Below, piece by piece: positions 56,578 through 63,402 of a stretch of DNA of 64,000 nt (its first letter is position 1; every line of letters begins with the position of its first letter). Position numbers and translations under genes: made by a program. The notes beneath the pieces are model-generated. The model searched no databases and was not told the origin of the DNA. It saw only the letters and a program-made list of their open reading frames with translations. Source of the DNA: a virus; the IMG/VR virus record IMGVR_UViG_3300037153_000881, positions 18,709 to 82,708 of that record; one strand, written 5' to 3'.

Positions 56578-56804
56578 TGATGAAGCGCACGACCTACCGA
56601 CAGCGCTACCTGCGCACGCCGCACTGGCTCGGCTTTCGCACCCGCGCGATCGCGCGCGCGCACGCCACCTGCCAGAGCTGCGGCAAGCAGCCGCCGAGCC
56701 TGGACGTGCACCACCTGAGCTACGCGCGCCTGGGCCGCGAGCGCTACGCCGACGTCCTGGTGCTGTGCCGGGCGTGCCATCGCCGCCGCCACGGACGCCG
56801 ATGA
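56577..56804 (+). CDS. HNH endonuclease-like protein
   Basis: 75 aa from ATG 56577. CQSCGKQPPSLDVHHLSYAR, LGRERYADVLVLCRACHRRR: CxxC, the HH pair, and C-x-x-C-H-x-x-x-H. It has the full compact HNH core, usually associated with terminase or homing; here it stands beside tiny early genes. Confidence 0.75.
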   Translation: MMKRTTYRQRYLRTPHWLGFRTRAIARAHATCQSCGKQPPSLDVHHLSYARLGRERYADVLVLCRACHRRRHGRR

Positions 56805-56914
56805 GACCCCAACTGCGGCACTCGCGCTTCTACTACTGGTTCGTGGTGCTGGCCGGCATCGCGGGCGGCTACTGCGCCAGCGACCTCGTGCATCGCCGCC
56901 GTCGCCACCGCTGA
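56801..56914 (+). CDS. 37-aa TM peptide (copy 2)
   Basis: From ATG 56801 (ATGA). RPQLRHSRFYYWFVVLAGIA, GGYCASDLVHRRRRHR. Almost the same as the 36-aa peptide at 42333-42443 on the other strand. Last gene of the plus-strand run; convergent with the next minus-strand gene. Confidence 0.7.
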   Translation: MRPQLRHSRFYYWFVVLAGIAGGYCASDLVHRRRRHR

Positions 56915-56922
56915 GACGATGG

Positions 56923-57258
56923 TTACTGCTGTTGGAAGAACGCCACCTCGAACTCGGCCAGCCGATGGGCCTGCTCCTCGCGGGTGACGGTCGGCTCGTC
57001 GAAGATGGCGCAGGTTGCAATCTCCGCCACGGCGTCGATCGCGCGGTGGAAGACCGGGTCCATGTCGTAGCGCTGGCGGGCGCCCATGCCGTCGATCAGT
57101 GCGCGCTGCACCCGAGTTCTGGCGTCGGCCTGCCAGTCGGCGAGCTCGTGGCCGTCCAGCCCGCGCAGCGCCTGCTGCATTCGCCAGGCGTCTGGCGTGC
57201 GGTTGTCGACCAGCTGCTCGTACCAGCCGCGGATCTGTCGCCACGTCCAGCGCGGCAT
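56923..57258 (-). CDS. Hypothetical helical protein
   Basis: 111 aa from ATG 57258 (TGATG). PRWTWRQIRGWYEQLVDNRT, MQQALRGLDGHELADWQADA, ending FEVAFFQQQ. Last gene of a minus-strand set. Unknown. Confidence 0.55.
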   Translation of the reverse strand: MPRWTWRQIRGWYEQLVDNRTPDAWRMQQALRGLDGHELADWQADARTRVQRALIDGMGARQRYDMDPVFHRAIDAVAEIATCAIFDEPTVTREEQAHRLAEFEVAFFQQQ

Positions 57259-57506
57259 CAGAACGAGCCGCGCGGTCCGCGCCGGTCCAGCGTCTGGGCG
57301 AGCCAGTTGTTCACGTAGTCGTCGTAGGACTCGTCGTAATACTGGGGCGACCCGTGGAAGCTCGGCGGGTCCTCGCACTTCGGGCAGTAGGCCACCTGCT
57401 CGAAGCGGCACTCGCCCTTGCCGAGCGTCGTGCCGCGCCACCAGATCGGGTGCGCCACGGCCACGATCATCGGCGCGCCGCCGCACTCGCTGCACACGAT
57501 GCTCAC
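57258..57506 (-). CDS. Zinc-ribbon protein
   Basis: 82 aa from GTG 57506 (GTGA). VCSECGGAPMIVAVAHPIWW and CPKCEDPPSFHG. C-terminal acidic helix (YYDESYDDYVNNWLAQTLDR). Unknown. Confidence 0.55.
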   Translation of the reverse strand: MSIVCSECGGAPMIVAVAHPIWWRGTTLGKGECRFEQVAYCPKCEDPPSFHGSPQYYDESYDDYVNNWLAQTLDRRGPRGSF

Positions 57507-57859
57507 GACTTCGGCTCCGCCCGCAGCCGCTCGACCTCAGCCTCCGCCCGTTCCGCTCGCTCGCGTTGGCCGCGTCGGCCTTCCGCCACGCGATGAAGTT
57601 CGATCCGCAGCCGCTCGATCTCAGCGCGAGCTGCGGCCAGTTGCACCACAAGATGGTTGTAGGGCGTCAGCGTCTGGCCCCACTTGTTCGTGACCGGAGC
57701 CTTGAGTTGTTGGTTCTCTGTCTGTAGCCGCTCATTCTCGGCGCGGAGTTCGTCACGCTCAGCTTCTAACGTTTCGGTGTGATCTATGGACTGGGCGGCG
57801 ATTTCCCTCCACGGCACCAGTGGTTCGTCCGTCACCGACATGTTGGGCTCGCCGGTCAT
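57503..57859 (-). CDS. Coiled-coil protein
   Basis: 118 aa from ATG 57859. TLEAERDELRAENERLQTEN and LAAARAEIERLRIELHRVAE are long heptads around a short hinge (TNKWGQTLTPYNHLV). Similar in design to the 58029 gene. Confidence 0.55.
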   Translation of the reverse strand: MTGEPNMSVTDEPLVPWREIAAQSIDHTETLEAERDELRAENERLQTENQQLKAPVTNKWGQTLTPYNHLVVQLAAARAEIERLRIELHRVAEGRRGQRERAERAEAEVERLRAEPKS

Positions 57860-58014
57860 GACCGCGCCATGACCACGATCAGCCCCGCGCTGCCCACGTA
57901 CAGCGGCAGCATGAGCCACAGCATCAGCCGCCGTTGGCGAGCGAACCGCGCCGCCATCCTCGCCTCGAACGCATCGCACGCCGCCGCAAATCGATCGCCC
58001 GGCCGGTAGCTCAT
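57856..58014 (-). CDS. 52-aa single-TM protein
   Basis: From ATG 58014, ATGA-coupled to the coiled-coil gene. SYRPGDRFAAACDAFEARMA, then a TM helix (LMLWLMLPLYVGSAGLIVVM). Unknown. Confidence 0.5.
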   Translation of the reverse strand: MSYRPGDRFAAACDAFEARMAARFARQRRLMLWLMLPLYVGSAGLIVVMARS

Positions 58015-58028
58015 ACGACCTCCTCGCT

Positions 58029-58340
58029 CTACTCGTCGTCCTCAGCCGCGATCTCGTCGATCATGGCCCGCAGCCGTTCGTTCTCGGCGCGCACTTGCCT
58101 GATCTGGATGAGCGTTGCTATCTCGCTATTGGCGAAGTTAGTGCGCGCCTCGTCGCGTTCCGCCCGTAACCGTTCGATCTCGTCATTCAGCGCTCGGCAC
58201 GTTCCGATCAGCACGATCACGTCGGCCACGTCCGGACGGAACGGCTCGATGCACATCGCCTGCTGGATGCGCTCCACGAGAGCGAGATACTCGGTTTCGT
58301 TCAGAGCTGGCTCAGTCATCACCCCACGATCAAGTGTCAT
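58029..58340 (-). CDS. Coiled-coil protein
   Basis: 103 aa from ATG 58340 (ATGA); ATG 58319 is possible. ALNDEIERLRAERDEARTNF, RQVRAENERLRAMIDEIAAE. Acidic end. Unknown. Confidence 0.55.
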   Translation of the reverse strand: MTLDRGVMTEPALNETEYLALVERIQQAMCIEPFRPDVADVIVLIGTCRALNDEIERLRAERDEARTNFANSEIATLIQIRQVRAENERLRAMIDEIAAEDDE

Positions 58341-58588
58341 GCCTGCCGTCCTGAGACCCGCGTCGCGATCGCAAACTGCACCAGTCGCGCCGCATGCCGC
58401 TTGCTCATGCCCGGCGGGTCGCCCTCCTCTGACCCCGGCACGTAGCACCCGCACCGCTTCTCCACGTGCGCGATCGAGCCCAGCGCCATGCGCATCCCAC
58501 ACTCGTAGTGCAGCGGCGTCCCGTCATACGGCGCCTGCACGTCCCGTTCCGTGATCTCCTCGTCGCAGCGTGCGCAGCGGTTGGCCAT
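58337..58588 (-). CDS. LIM-like zinc protein
   Basis: 83 aa from ATG 58588, preferred to GTG 58600 because GGGAGG lies 10 nt upstream of it. CARCDEEITERDVQAPYDGT, PLHYECGMRM, then a CGCY cluster. Unknown. Confidence 0.5.
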   Translation of the reverse strand: MANRCARCDEEITERDVQAPYDGTPLHYECGMRMALGSIAHVEKRCGCYVPGSEEGDPPGMSKRHAARLVQFAIATRVSGRQA

Positions 58589-58624
58589 CGCTTCGCCCAC
58601 CTCCCAACCCGCTCACGCTACCAC

Positions 58625-58828
58625 TCAACACGGGTCGCGTCGCTGGCTCGGCCGCGCGTAATCCGCGCACTCGCACCTGCCACACGGTCGCTCCAGCTCA
58701 ATCCGCTGGCTCTCGCTGCCCGATTCGAGTTCGCCGATCCGCGGCTGCACCCAGTGGTCCTGCAGCTCGTGACCACACGTGCACGCGGGTACCACGCGTA
58801 CCCGCCTGCCCGTCTTCGTTGCCTGCAT
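58625..58828 (-). CDS. Cys-rich mini-protein
   Basis: 67 aa from ATG 58828. ACTCGHELQDHWVQPRIGEL, CGRCECADYARPSQRRDPC. A CxCGH...CxxCxC metal site. First gene of the short minus-strand set. Confidence 0.5.
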   Translation of the reverse strand: MQATKTGRRVRVVPACTCGHELQDHWVQPRIGELESGSESQRIELERPCGRCECADYARPSQRRDPC

Positions 58829-59236
58829 CTCGCCCCCGATCCTACCGGGGCGGCCCAGCGGGTGGACGGTGGGACATTACCCGGTGTCTCGCCCCGAAGC
58901 CGACGCCGGTCTGTCGCCTCCGGTCCCGCCTTCACCCGCCAGACCGGCTCCCCCCATTCGCACGAACCGGACCACGCTCCGCACGCCAACGCTCGCTGCG
59001 CTCGCTCAAACGACGTGGTGGTGGTGGTGGTGGTGGTGTGGCCTCCGCACCTGGAGTTCCGACCGTTCGCCTGGACGCTCCAAAAAATATGCGCGTCGGT
59101 ATTCCCCCGCCCTGGCGTGACTTGACATAACGGGACAGGGGGGGGGTGGTTGTCGTTTGGGTTCTGACGTGCTAGTAATGTTGGTGCATCGAGCGATGTG
59201 GTGTCGCTCGGATGACATCCCACACAGGAGATAGGA
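58829..59236. other. Divergent non-coding region with TGG tract
   Basis: About 400 bp without a supported gene. Contains a (TGG)n tract (about 59022-59045), a 9-G run near 59139-59147, and the first copy of the promoter-like element. Several overlapping open frames here are composition artefacts. Confidence 0.5.
59150..59179 (+). promoter_or_regulatory. Repeated promoter-like element, copy 1
   Basis: TTGTCG (59150-59155), a 17-bp spacer beginning TTTGGGTTCTGACG and ending TGC, then TAGTAAT (59173-59179) with an extended -10 TGC. Two further copies at 60387 and 63061 share the spacer s GGGTTC-YGA and GCTA. It lies about 55 nt upstream of the 59237 gene. Confidence 0.65.
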
Positions 59237-59881
59237 ATGGACACCACGAGCATTCTCTCGAATATGAGCGCCAGTGAGCGCTCGGCGGCCGCCCGACTAC
59301 TCGCGGCTCTGCTCGACGATTCCGCGCCAGCCGCGCCAGCCGCGCCAGCGGAGTCGATCTGGACAGCGGACAAGATTGTCCGTTGGGTCGACCGTGGCGG
59401 ATCCGCTCGCAATGCGGCCGGCGCCACGATTACGGATGGCGCATCCGACCCGGATGGACTGCTGGCCGTGGCGGCCAAGTTCCCCGGTCGGCCAGTGTTC
59501 ACGGCCGCGTATCCCAAGTCGGCCAGCGCTCGCGCGAAGTACCCGGACGCGGTTCTGGCTGGCACCACGCCAGCGCCGAAAGCGCCGGTAGCGCCACCAG
59601 CACCAGCCGCACCAGCGCCGACGCTACGCGGCCGACTGCTGGAGACGCTTGGCTACGCGGCCGAGCCAGCGCCAGCGCCAGCGCCGAAAGCGGATCCGCT
59701 GGAGGAGTTGCTCGCAGACGTCGCTCGCGTGCGAGCGCTGCCGGGTGCAGACGTGGTGCTGCGAGCGCTCCGCATGGTGCACGACAAGCACGCGGCCAAT
59801 CGTGGGAACTTCACCCACGCGGACGTGGACGTAGCGCTCGGACTGCGCGAGCCAGCTACCACGAGCGCTCGCACCAAGTAA
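59237..59881 (+). CDS. Right-end protein, paralogue 1 (IWTADK/VRWVDRGG domain)
   Basis: 214 aa. N-terminal ~80 residues: SASERSAAARLLAALLDDSA, SIWTADKIVRWVDRGGSARN, ATITDGASDPDGLLAVAAKF, PGRPVF. The gene at 61628 repeats this block closely. The centre is Ala-Pro rich; the C-terminal helical part (LEELLADVARVRALPGADVV) differs. Unknown function; perhaps DNA-binding or host-takeover. Confidence 0.6.
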   Translation: MDTTSILSNMSASERSAAARLLAALLDDSAPAAPAAPAESIWTADKIVRWVDRGGSARNAAGATITDGASDPDGLLAVAAKFPGRPVFTAAYPKSASARAKYPDAVLAGTTPAPKAPVAPPAPAAPAPTLRGRLLETLGYAAEPAPAPAPKADPLEELLADVARVRALPGADVVLRALRMVHDKHAANRGNFTHADVDVALGLREPATTSARTK

Positions 59882-59887
59882 CCGCAC

Positions 59888-59932
59888 GCGGGACTGTCGC
59901 AGCAGTCCCGCCATTCTCCCCAGGAGGTACGC
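59888..59932 (+). promoter_or_regulatory. Intergenic hairpin plus conserved start leader
   Basis: GCGGGACTG (59888-59896), TCGCAG, CAGTCCCGC (59903-59911) is a perfect 9-bp stem. It is followed by TTCTCCCCAGGAGGT just before ATG 59933. The same layout and TTCTCCCCAGGAGGT string recur before the 61628 gene. Confidence 0.6.
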
Positions 59933-60136
59933 ATGTTCGTTGTTCTGTTCTCTGCTCTCTGGAGCGCTTGGTGCTCCGTTGTCGATCTGTTCCAACACGT
60001 CGTCGTTCACGTGGTCGAGGTGCTGTTCTCGCGCGACTCGTTCCACACCAATTGCTGTACTGAGTGCTCGCTCGATCGCTGGGAGTCGACCGGCTTCATG
60101 GATCGCCGACGCGAGCGCTGGGGTAGCTACTCCTAA
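59933..60136 (+). CDS. Small hydrophobic N-terminus protein
   Basis: 67 aa, CCCAGGAGGT upstream. MFVVLFSALWSAWCSVVDLF, QHVVVHVVEVLFSRDSFHTN, then CCTEC and a basic end. Possibly membrane-associated. Unknown. Confidence 0.55.
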   Translation: MFVVLFSALWSAWCSVVDLFQHVVVHVVEVLFSRDSFHTNCCTECSLDRWESTGFMDRRRERWGSYS

Positions 60137-60380
60137 CCCGGACAGGCCGGCAGGCCTCAGCGCCTGCCTTAGGCCAGCCTAGGGACTTTGTGACCCCTGC
60201 CTCCCTAAGGAGGGACCAGGCAGGGTGAGCCATCACGGGAGCAGGCCCAGGGAGGGAGCTGCTCTCGAGGCAGGCTGCGTCCTCGGAGCGGGATGCGGTC
60301 GGAAGCACGGCAGGTCGCATGCGTGCCTGCCTGCCTCAGGTCCAGGGCAGCGGGCCTGCCTACCTGCCTAGCGCGAGCCT
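60137..60380. repeat. GGCAGG/CCTGCC-rich intergenic array 1
   Basis: About 245 bp, no gene. Many copies of CCTGCC and its complement GGCAGG. They form nested stems, for example CCCTGCC (60195-60201) with GGCAGGG (60219-60225) enclosing TCCCT/AGGGA. It lies just upstream of promoter-like copy 2. A related array precedes copy 3 at 62757-62890. Confidence 0.65.
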
Positions 60381-60386
60381 CATTGG

Positions 60387-60416
60387 ATGCCGTTAGGGTT
60401 CCGATGCGCTAGTAAT
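60387..60416 (+). promoter_or_regulatory. Repeated promoter-like element, copy 2
   Basis: ATGCCG (60387-60392), 17-bp spacer TTAGGGTTCCGATGCGC, TAGTAAT (60410-60416). The spacer sequence is shared with copies 1 and 3. About 80 nt before the 60495 gene. Confidence 0.6.
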
Positions 60417-60494
60417 CTCTTGTCGGTTTGTCCGCCGGTGCCGCGCTCTGCGCGAGCGTTCACGTCTCGACCCTGGAGGTCTGAACACCCCACC

Positions 60495-60677
60495 ATGCAG
60501 TTCACCTGCGTCGCCTGCTCCAACGAGAGCACCAACCCTCGCCGATTCGCGATCGGCCTCGTCTGCCGTGCCTGTGCGGCGTTCCTCCGCCGCGAGGAGG
60601 CCACCTTCGAGGAGAAGGCCCTCCAGTTCGCGGAGGAGACCGCGCGCATCAAGCGTGCGTACCAGGCGGTCAGCTGA
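60495..60677 (+). CDS. Right-end zinc mini-protein, paralogue 1
   Basis: 60 aa from ATG 60495. QFTCVACSNESTNPRRFAIG, LVCRACAAFLRREEATFEEK. Two CxxC pairs. Paralogues at 61384 and 63205 keep C-AC-x-E and GL-CR-CA-F. Each copy follows a conserved leader. Unknown. Confidence 0.65.
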   Translation: MQFTCVACSNESTNPRRFAIGLVCRACAAFLRREEATFEEKALQFAEETARIKRAYQAVS

Positions 60678-60684
60678 CCGCACA

Positions 60685-60747
60685 GCCCAGGAGGAATGCT
60701 CCGCAGGCAGGTCGCTCCTGCCCCTGGGCTCCAGCGCTTCGGCGCTG
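60685..60747 (+). ncRNA. Structured leader RNA, copy 1
   Basis: Outer stem GCCCAGG (60685-60691)/CCTGGGC (60723-60729), inner stem GGCAGG (60706-60711)-TCGCT-CCTGCC (60717-60722), then a second hairpin CAGCGC-TTCG-GCGCTG (60732-60747). The second copy at 61295 has the same pairs with changed bases. An AGGAGG is held within the outer stem. It precedes the ribosome site of the 60775 gene. Confidence 0.7.
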
Positions 60748-60774
60748 ATATCCCACTCCGGAGGTGAGGCTGTT

Positions 60775-61284
60775 ATGCCCACACCCCGCATTCACGCTGC
60801 GCCGTTCATCTGGACGGAAGGCAGCTACTCCGTCGGTACGGACGTTGACGTCCTGACCGGCATCGTCTTCCGCGCGGTCAAGGCTCCGTCCCGGCGCCGC
60901 GCGAAGACGCAAGCCTGGCGTAAGACCCAGGCCGCACGGTTCGAGCGCCGCCAGGAGCGGGCGCTCATCGCGGAGCACATCGAGGCTGAGGCCCCGGTGT
61001 ACGACCGCCAGTTCGCGCGCTACGCCCGCGAGTATCGCCTGGCGCGTGCCGAGGAGGAGGAGCTCGACCTCCTCTACGGCAGCGAGGCCGAGCGGCGGCT
61101 CGAGGACCTGCGCTACGAGGCGCAGCTCGCGGCCTGGCGAGCCGGTGTCGCCGACAAGCGGGAGCGACTCGGCGCGCTCCGCCAGCAGATTGCCCAGCTC
61201 GTCGAGGAGGCCGATGAGCTGGAGGCGTCCATCGACTACCAGGTCGGTGGCGTCTGCGCCATCTGTGGCGACCCGCGCTGCTAG
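60775..61284 (+). CDS. Right-end coiled-coil protein with CxxC
   Basis: 169 aa from ATG 60775. N-terminal beta part (PFIWTEGSYSVGTDVDVLTG), then a basic helix and long coiled coil (RLEDLRYEAQLAAWRAGVAD, KRERLGALRQQIAQLVEEAD). Ends CAICGDPRC. Unknown. Confidence 0.6.
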   Translation: MPTPRIHAAPFIWTEGSYSVGTDVDVLTGIVFRAVKAPSRRRAKTQAWRKTQAARFERRQERALIAEHIEAEAPVYDRQFARYAREYRLARAEEEELDLLYGSEAERRLEDLRYEAQLAAWRAGVADKRERLGALRQQIAQLVEEADELEASIDYQVGGVCAICGDPRC

Positions 61285-61294
61285 CCACAGCGCA

Positions 61295-61359
61295 GCCCAG
61301 GAGGTTGACCGAAGGCGGGTCATTCCCGCCCCTGGGCACCAGCGCTTGTCAGAGCGCTG
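61295..61359 (+). ncRNA. Structured leader RNA, copy 2
   Basis: Outer stem GCCCAGG (61295-61301)/CCTGGGC (61331-61337), inner stem GGCGGG (61314-61319)-TCATT-CCCGCC (61325-61330), second hairpin CAGCGCT-TGTCAG-AGCGCTG (61340-61359). Relative to copy 1 the inner stem has a compensatory A-T to G-C change and the second hairpin is one pair longer. It precedes the 61384 gene. Confidence 0.7.
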
Positions 61360-61383
61360 ACATCCCACCCAGGAGGTGCGCGC

Positions 61384-61548
61384 ATGTTCACGTGTGCTGC
61401 CTGCCGGAACGAGAGCACCAGACCGCTACGCATCAAGGGCGTCGGCCTGGTCTGCCGTCTCTGCGCAGCCTTCCTGATCCGCTCGGAGCTCTCGTTCGAC
61501 GAGAGCGCCCTGCGCGAGCAGGAAGCCGTCCGTCGCCTCCGCGGCTAA
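61384..61548 (+). CDS. Right-end zinc mini-protein, paralogue 2
   Basis: 54 aa from ATG 61384, CCCAGGAGGTG upstream. MFTCAACRNESTRPLRIKGV, GLVCRLCAAFLIRSELSFDE. Close paralogue of the 60495 protein. Unknown. Confidence 0.65.
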   Translation: MFTCAACRNESTRPLRIKGVGLVCRLCAAFLIRSELSFDESALREQEAVRRLRG

Positions 61549-61579
61549 TCCCGCGCGCGACACCTCATCCGTCTCGCCC

Positions 61580-61619
61580 GGCCCGACTGACAGCGGGCCC
61601 GGCCGTTCTCCCCAGGAGG
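61580..61619 (+). promoter_or_regulatory. Intergenic hairpin plus conserved start leader
   Basis: GGCCCG (61580-61585), ACTGACAG, CGGGCC (61594-61599), then TTCTCCCCAGGAGGT ending at 61620. Same organisation as 59888-59932 but an unrelated stem sequence. Confidence 0.6.
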
Positions 61620-61627
61620 TGACCAGC

Positions 61628-62221
61628 ATGGTCATGCCTACCCTTTCCTCCCTTACTCCCGCCCAGCGCGCGGCTGCCGCGCAGCTGCTCGCCGCCCTGC
61701 TCGAGGATGTCGCTCCGGCGGCGCCCGAGCCTGCGGCGGCGTCCATCTGGACCGCTGACAAGGTGGTCCGCTGGGTGGACCGCGGAGGCCGCCCGCGCAA
61801 CGACATGGCGGCCACGATCACCGACGGCGCCAGCGATCCGCTGGGCCTGCTGCCGGTGGCCGCGCGCTACCCCGGCCGGCCGATCTTCCCGGAAGGCTTC
61901 CGCTTCAAGACGAAGCGGGACCTGCCGATGGACGCGGTGATCGTCCGCAAGGCGGGCACCGTGCGCAGCCCGCAGCCGGCCGACCTGCGGACCACCGCCC
62001 CTGCGTCGCAGCGCAGCGGCGGTTCGCAGGCCGCGTTCAAGGCGGGCCACGACCTGGGCTCGAACGCGCCCACGCGCACGGTCGTGGTGCGCGACCTGCT
62101 GCGCGCGGACGGGCCCTGGCTGCGCTGCCCGGAGTGCAGCGAGGCGTACTGGAGCGCGACGCGCGACGACGCCTGGCTCGAGACGAAGGTGCGCAAGCAC
62201 ATCGCCTCGAAGCACGCCTGA
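61628..62221 (+). CDS. Right-end protein, paralogue 2 (IWTADK domain)
   Basis: 197 aa from ATG 61628 (AGGAGG 8 nt upstream). TPAQRAAAAQLLAALLEDVA, SIWTADKVVRWVDRGGRPRN, ATITDGASDPLGLLPVAARY: repeats the first domain of the 59237 gene. The C-terminal part has a zinc-finger-like CPECSEAYWSATRDDAWLET...HIASKH (C-x-x-C...H-x-x-x-x-H). Confidence 0.6.
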   Translation: MVMPTLSSLTPAQRAAAAQLLAALLEDVAPAAPEPAAASIWTADKVVRWVDRGGRPRNDMAATITDGASDPLGLLPVAARYPGRPIFPEGFRFKTKRDLPMDAVIVRKAGTVRSPQPADLRTTAPASQRSGGSQAAFKAGHDLGSNAPTRTVVVRDLLRADGPWLRCPECSEAYWSATRDDAWLETKVRKHIASKHA

Positions 62222-62227
62222 GGCGCT

Positions 62228-62270
62228 GACCCCGATGGTCGTAAGGCGAGTTCGACTCTCGCCTGGGGTC
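62228..62270 (+). other. tRNA-3'-end-like minihelix
   Basis: GACCCC (62228-62233) pairs with GGGGTC (62265-62270). Between them is AGGCGAG-TTCGACT-CTCGCCT (62244-62264), a 7-bp stem with a perfect T-loop consensus (TTCRANY). This is the acceptor plus T arm of a tRNA without D and anticodon arms; a 10-nt stretch replaces them. Confidence 0.5.
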
Positions 62271-62308
62271 CCGGTGCGACATGCACCTGGAAGGAGGTCA
62301 TGACAGTC

Positions 62309-62491
62309 ATGGCCAGGAAGAACGATCGGGTAGGCGGCAAGATCAGCCGCGGCACGTGTGAGGGCTGCGGCCTGGACCTGGGCAACCGCCTGGACCCGTA
62401 CTGCTGGGCCTGCGCCAAGCAGCTCGAGCGCGTGATCGAGCAGCGCATGCGCGAACGGCGCCGCGAGCTGGCCGAGCAGGCCGCCTCGTGA
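62309..62491 (+). CDS. Zinc mini-protein
   Basis: 60 aa from ATG 62309 (AAGGAGG about 11 nt upstream); ATG 62300 is too close to it. CEGCGLDLGNRLDPYCWACA, then a basic helix. GTGA coupling to the next gene. Unknown. Confidence 0.55.
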   Translation: MARKNDRVGGKISRGTCEGCGLDLGNRLDPYCWACAKQLERVIEQRMRERRRELAEQAAS

Positions 62492-62730
62492 CGGCCGACA
62501 TCTACTACCACCCGGCGCCGGAGTGCGAGGCGTACGCGCGGCACTGCCGCGTGTGCCGCAAGCCCTGGTGCCCGATCTGCCTGCCGCAGTGCGACTGTGG
62601 CCCGCGCACGCTGGACTGGCGCCACGCCGTGTGCGGTGACGAGGTGTGGTGCCAGCTGTCCGCCGAGACCCTGACCTGCGTCGAGTACCTCGACGCGATG
62701 GACACGGCCGATGCTGCGATCGGCCGCTAG
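62488..62730 (+). CDS. Cys-rich protein
   Basis: 80 aa from GTG 62488. CRVCRKPWCPICLPQCDCGP, then WRHAVCGDEVWCQL. About ten Cys in a double-knuckle pattern. Unknown. Confidence 0.55.
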   Translation: MTADIYYHPAPECEAYARHCRVCRKPWCPICLPQCDCGPRTLDWRHAVCGDEVWCQLSAETLTCVEYLDAMDTADAAIGR

Positions 62731-63060
62731 CGGCGCCTGAGGGCGCCACACGCCAACCCTGACGATAGGGAGGGAGGTCTGAAAATTAGGCCTGCCTGCC
62801 TGCCAGGCAGGGTGACGAGCCTCCCTGCCGGCCTATCGGCCTGCCTGCCACGCAGGGGGTTCAGGCCCCCGGAGCCTGCCCCAATCGCTGGGCCTGCGCA
62901 TGGCCCTGCGCGCCTGCCCATGCGCGCCCCTGATGCGGGCGCTGGCGTCCGATAACGGACGCTTAGCGGACCCCTCCCTGCAGGCCCATCCCGCGCGCCC
63001 GCATGCGCCCACACACGAGCGCACGGGCCACGCATGGCGAAGCCCCCATTCGAGTTCAGT
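62731..63060. repeat. GGCAGG/CCTGCC-rich intergenic array 2
   Basis: About 330 bp without a gene. From 62757 to 62890 it repeats CCTGCC/GGCAGG, including CCTGCC-A-GGCAGG. Then come GCGC-rich stretches and a CGTCCG-ATAA-CGGACG hairpin (about 62947-62962). It precedes promoter-like copy 3, as array 1 precedes copy 2. Confidence 0.6.
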
Positions 63061-63090
63061 TTGCTCGTTTGGGTTCCGACATGCTATCGT
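63061..63090 (+). promoter_or_regulatory. Repeated promoter-like element, copy 3
   Basis: TGCTCG (63062-63067), 17-bp spacer TTTGGGTTCCGACATGC, TATCGT (63085-63090). The spacer is nearly identical to copy 1. About 115 nt before the 63205 gene. Confidence 0.6.
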
Positions 63091-63204
63091 TTTTGTCCCG
63101 TTCGGTCGCTGGTCGCCACGATCACGATCGGACGGCCCCGCCCCCGCGAGCGTGCACACACGTCGTGCGCATCGCGCATCCCACCTGAGGAGGTCTCGAG
63201 ACCT

Positions 63205-63399
63205 ATGCCCACGTTCACCGCGTCCTGCATCGCCTGTGGCGAGTTCACGTCGTCCGCCCGCTCCACTCGCAGCGGCCTGATGTGCCGCGCCTGCGCGCGC
63301 TTCATGCGCGCCCCGCTCGACGAGCTGGCGCCTGAGCCGCTCGTCCAGCCCTACGTCCCGCCCGCTCACCTGGAGCCCGAGCTCGAGGAGGTCGCCTAG
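63205..63399 (+). CDS. Right-end zinc mini-protein, paralogue 3
   Basis: 64 aa from ATG 63205, GAGGAGGT upstream. TFTASCIACGEFTSSARSTR, SGLMCRACARFMRAPLDELA. Third member of the small zinc family (60495, 61384). Pro-rich end. Confidence 0.6.
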   Translation: MPTFTASCIACGEFTSSARSTRSGLMCRACARFMRAPLDELAPEPLVQPYVPPAHLEPELEEVA

Positions 63400-63402
63400 C
63401 CC

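Noticed and set aside
58960-59120. Several open frames over the TGG tract (58466-59125, 58618-59568, 58779-59120)
   Set aside because: They owe length to the repeat and high GC; they overlap the promoter-like element and the 59237 gene on wrong frames.
62222-62280. Full tRNA gene
   Set aside because: D arm and anticodon arm are absent; only T arm and acceptor-like pairing remain.
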